DNA from: a virus
DNA length: 36,549 nucleotides
Direction: 5' to 3' (one strand)
IMG/VR virus record: IMGVR_UViG_3300033153_016030
Location: 1 to 36,549 of that record
Each line of letters opens with the position of its first letter. Within the stretch, counting starts at the first letter, position 1. The notes below the pieces were generated by a model. It ran no database searches. It was not told the DNA's origin and saw only the letters and a program-made list of their open reading frames with translations. A program made the translations under genes and the position numbers. This document shows positions 35,899 to 36,549 of this stretch, one piece after another.

Positions 35899-36549
35899 TT
35901 ATTCTCTTTTCCATTGCTCAAATTTTTCGTGTTTTCGTTGTAAACATAATGTTTTATCGGAATCTTTATAAATCCAGTCGAGACATTCGCGAAAATCTAA
36001 TTTCCGCCAAATTCTCAATTGGTATATATTATCACGTTTAGATATATGATAATGAATATCAAATTTTTCATAGAGAATGTTTGCTATTTTTTGAAGGAAA
36101 TCATTTGTTCCCAAAATAGTCCAATGGTTTTCTATTGATTTTATTCTTCTTTTATCATAATGCCAAGATATACATCCATCGCCATCGCTATATCCTCTTA
36201 TAAAATGTCTTATCAAATGATCTGGGATTGTAGTGGGAAACTTAATTGTGAATGTTTTTCGTGGAGTGCACCCATGTCTAATTAAGTCTTGCGCCATTTG
36301 TTTGCTCCCGATTTGAAATTTACATTGTTTATAATTGTCATAATTATGATTATAAATAGGATGTTCCGATTTTAAAGCAACGCGAAATCTTTCAAGTATA
36401 GATTTATCTTTTTCGTGCAATTTAATTTGAACAGAATAACCACCATGCGAATTTTGGAATACGCACCCATCTGCAAACATAAATCCTAAGAAATACGCCT
36501 TTTCTTCTGTATCTATTGTTTTAAAGAATCTTCTATTTGCTTTATACAT
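35899..36549 (-). CDS. LAGLIDADG-type homing endonuclease, copy 3 (216 aa)
   Basis: AYFLGFMFADG and HFIRGYSDGDG motifs are intact. It is related to copies 1 and 2 along its length (QDLIRHGCTPRKTF, PTTIPDHLI). Its N-terminus (MYKANRRFFKTIDTEEKAYF) aligns with the starts of the other copies, so the gene appears complete and its ATG is the last codon in the window, although a few more residues upstream are possible. It precedes rtcB by 20 nt. Confidence 0.92.
   Translation of the reverse strand: MYKANRRFFKTIDTEEKAYFLGFMFADGCVFQNSHGGYSVQIKLHEKDKSILERFRVALKSEHPIYNHNYDNYKQCKFQIGSKQMAQDLIRHGCTPRKTFTIKFPTTIPDHLIRHFIRGYSDGDGCISWHYDKRRIKSIENHWTILGTNDFLQKIANILYEKFDIHYHISKRDNIYQLRIWRKLDFRECLDWIYKDSDKTLCLQRKHEKFEQWKRE

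Overview
The window is a gene-dense, almost entirely one-strand (minus) segment of an archaeal mobile genome, most likely a tailed virus or a large virus-like extrachromosomal element. Archaeal signals: (i) TATA boxes of the TTTATATA type lie 27-40 nt upstream of three start codons; (ii) a tRNA-Glu gene carries an intron with a textbook bulge-helix-bulge splice motif; (iii) there is a PriS-type primase fused to a PriL-like iron-sulphur domain, a family B DNA polymerase, RtcB, and a histone-fold protein. Virus-like signals: very small genes, 1-4 nt overlaps, Shine-Dalgarno sites (GGAGG/GGTGA) inside the preceding gene, ThyX, a DNA methylase, DNA and RNA ligases, three related homing endonucleases and dozens of small zinc-ribbon proteins. 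No capsid, portal, tail or terminase gene is in the window, so virus versus plasmid cannot be settled here.

Layout, in transcription order (high to low coordinates). 36.5-34.4 kb: a homing endonuclease gene, RtcB RNA ligase and a small zinc protein, then a 221-bp non-coding stretch with a perfect 20-bp palindrome. 34.2-29.5 kb: an operon that looks like a ubiquitin-type conjugation cassette: a beta-grasp protein with an LRGG motif followed by a 56-residue extension, a JAB/JAMM metalloprotease, a ThiF/E1-like activating enzyme, a 146-aa protein and a 529-aa protein that may contain an E2-like region. A tRNA-like element separates the ubiquitin-like gene from the JAB gene. 29.4-28.8 kb: RNase HI and a small gene. 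28.8-28.4 kb: three tandem tRNA or tRNA-like units behind a palindromic TATA promoter; only the last (tRNA-Glu, UUC, with an 86-nt intron) is fully interpretable. 28.3-21.1 kb: mostly unknown small genes, many Cys-rich, with two metallophosphoesterases. 20.9-17.3 kb: recombination and DNA-binding genes (Cas4-like nuclease, homing endonuclease, RecU-like resolvase, basic-tailed protein, possible ssDNA-binding protein). 17.3-10.3 kb: replication core (AAA+ ATPase, PolB, radical-SAM-like protein, primase, winged-helix protein). 10.3-7.4 kb: membrane protein, homing endonuclease, ATP-dependent DNA ligase, DNA cytosine methylase. 7.4-1 kb: zinc-ribbon micro-genes, a DUF3310 protein, an RNA ligase, ThyX and the histone-fold protein.

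Working together, the element appears to supply its own initiation (primase), elongation (PolB), helicase or loader (AAA+), joining (DNA ligase), recombination (RecU-like, Cas4-like), dTMP supply (ThyX) and chromatin (histone fold), plus RNA repair and splicing (RtcB, RNA ligase) that matches its own intron-containing tRNA. The most unusual part is the 29.5-33.2 kb ubiquitin-like cassette. Functional calls come from motifs read by eye; no database search was run.
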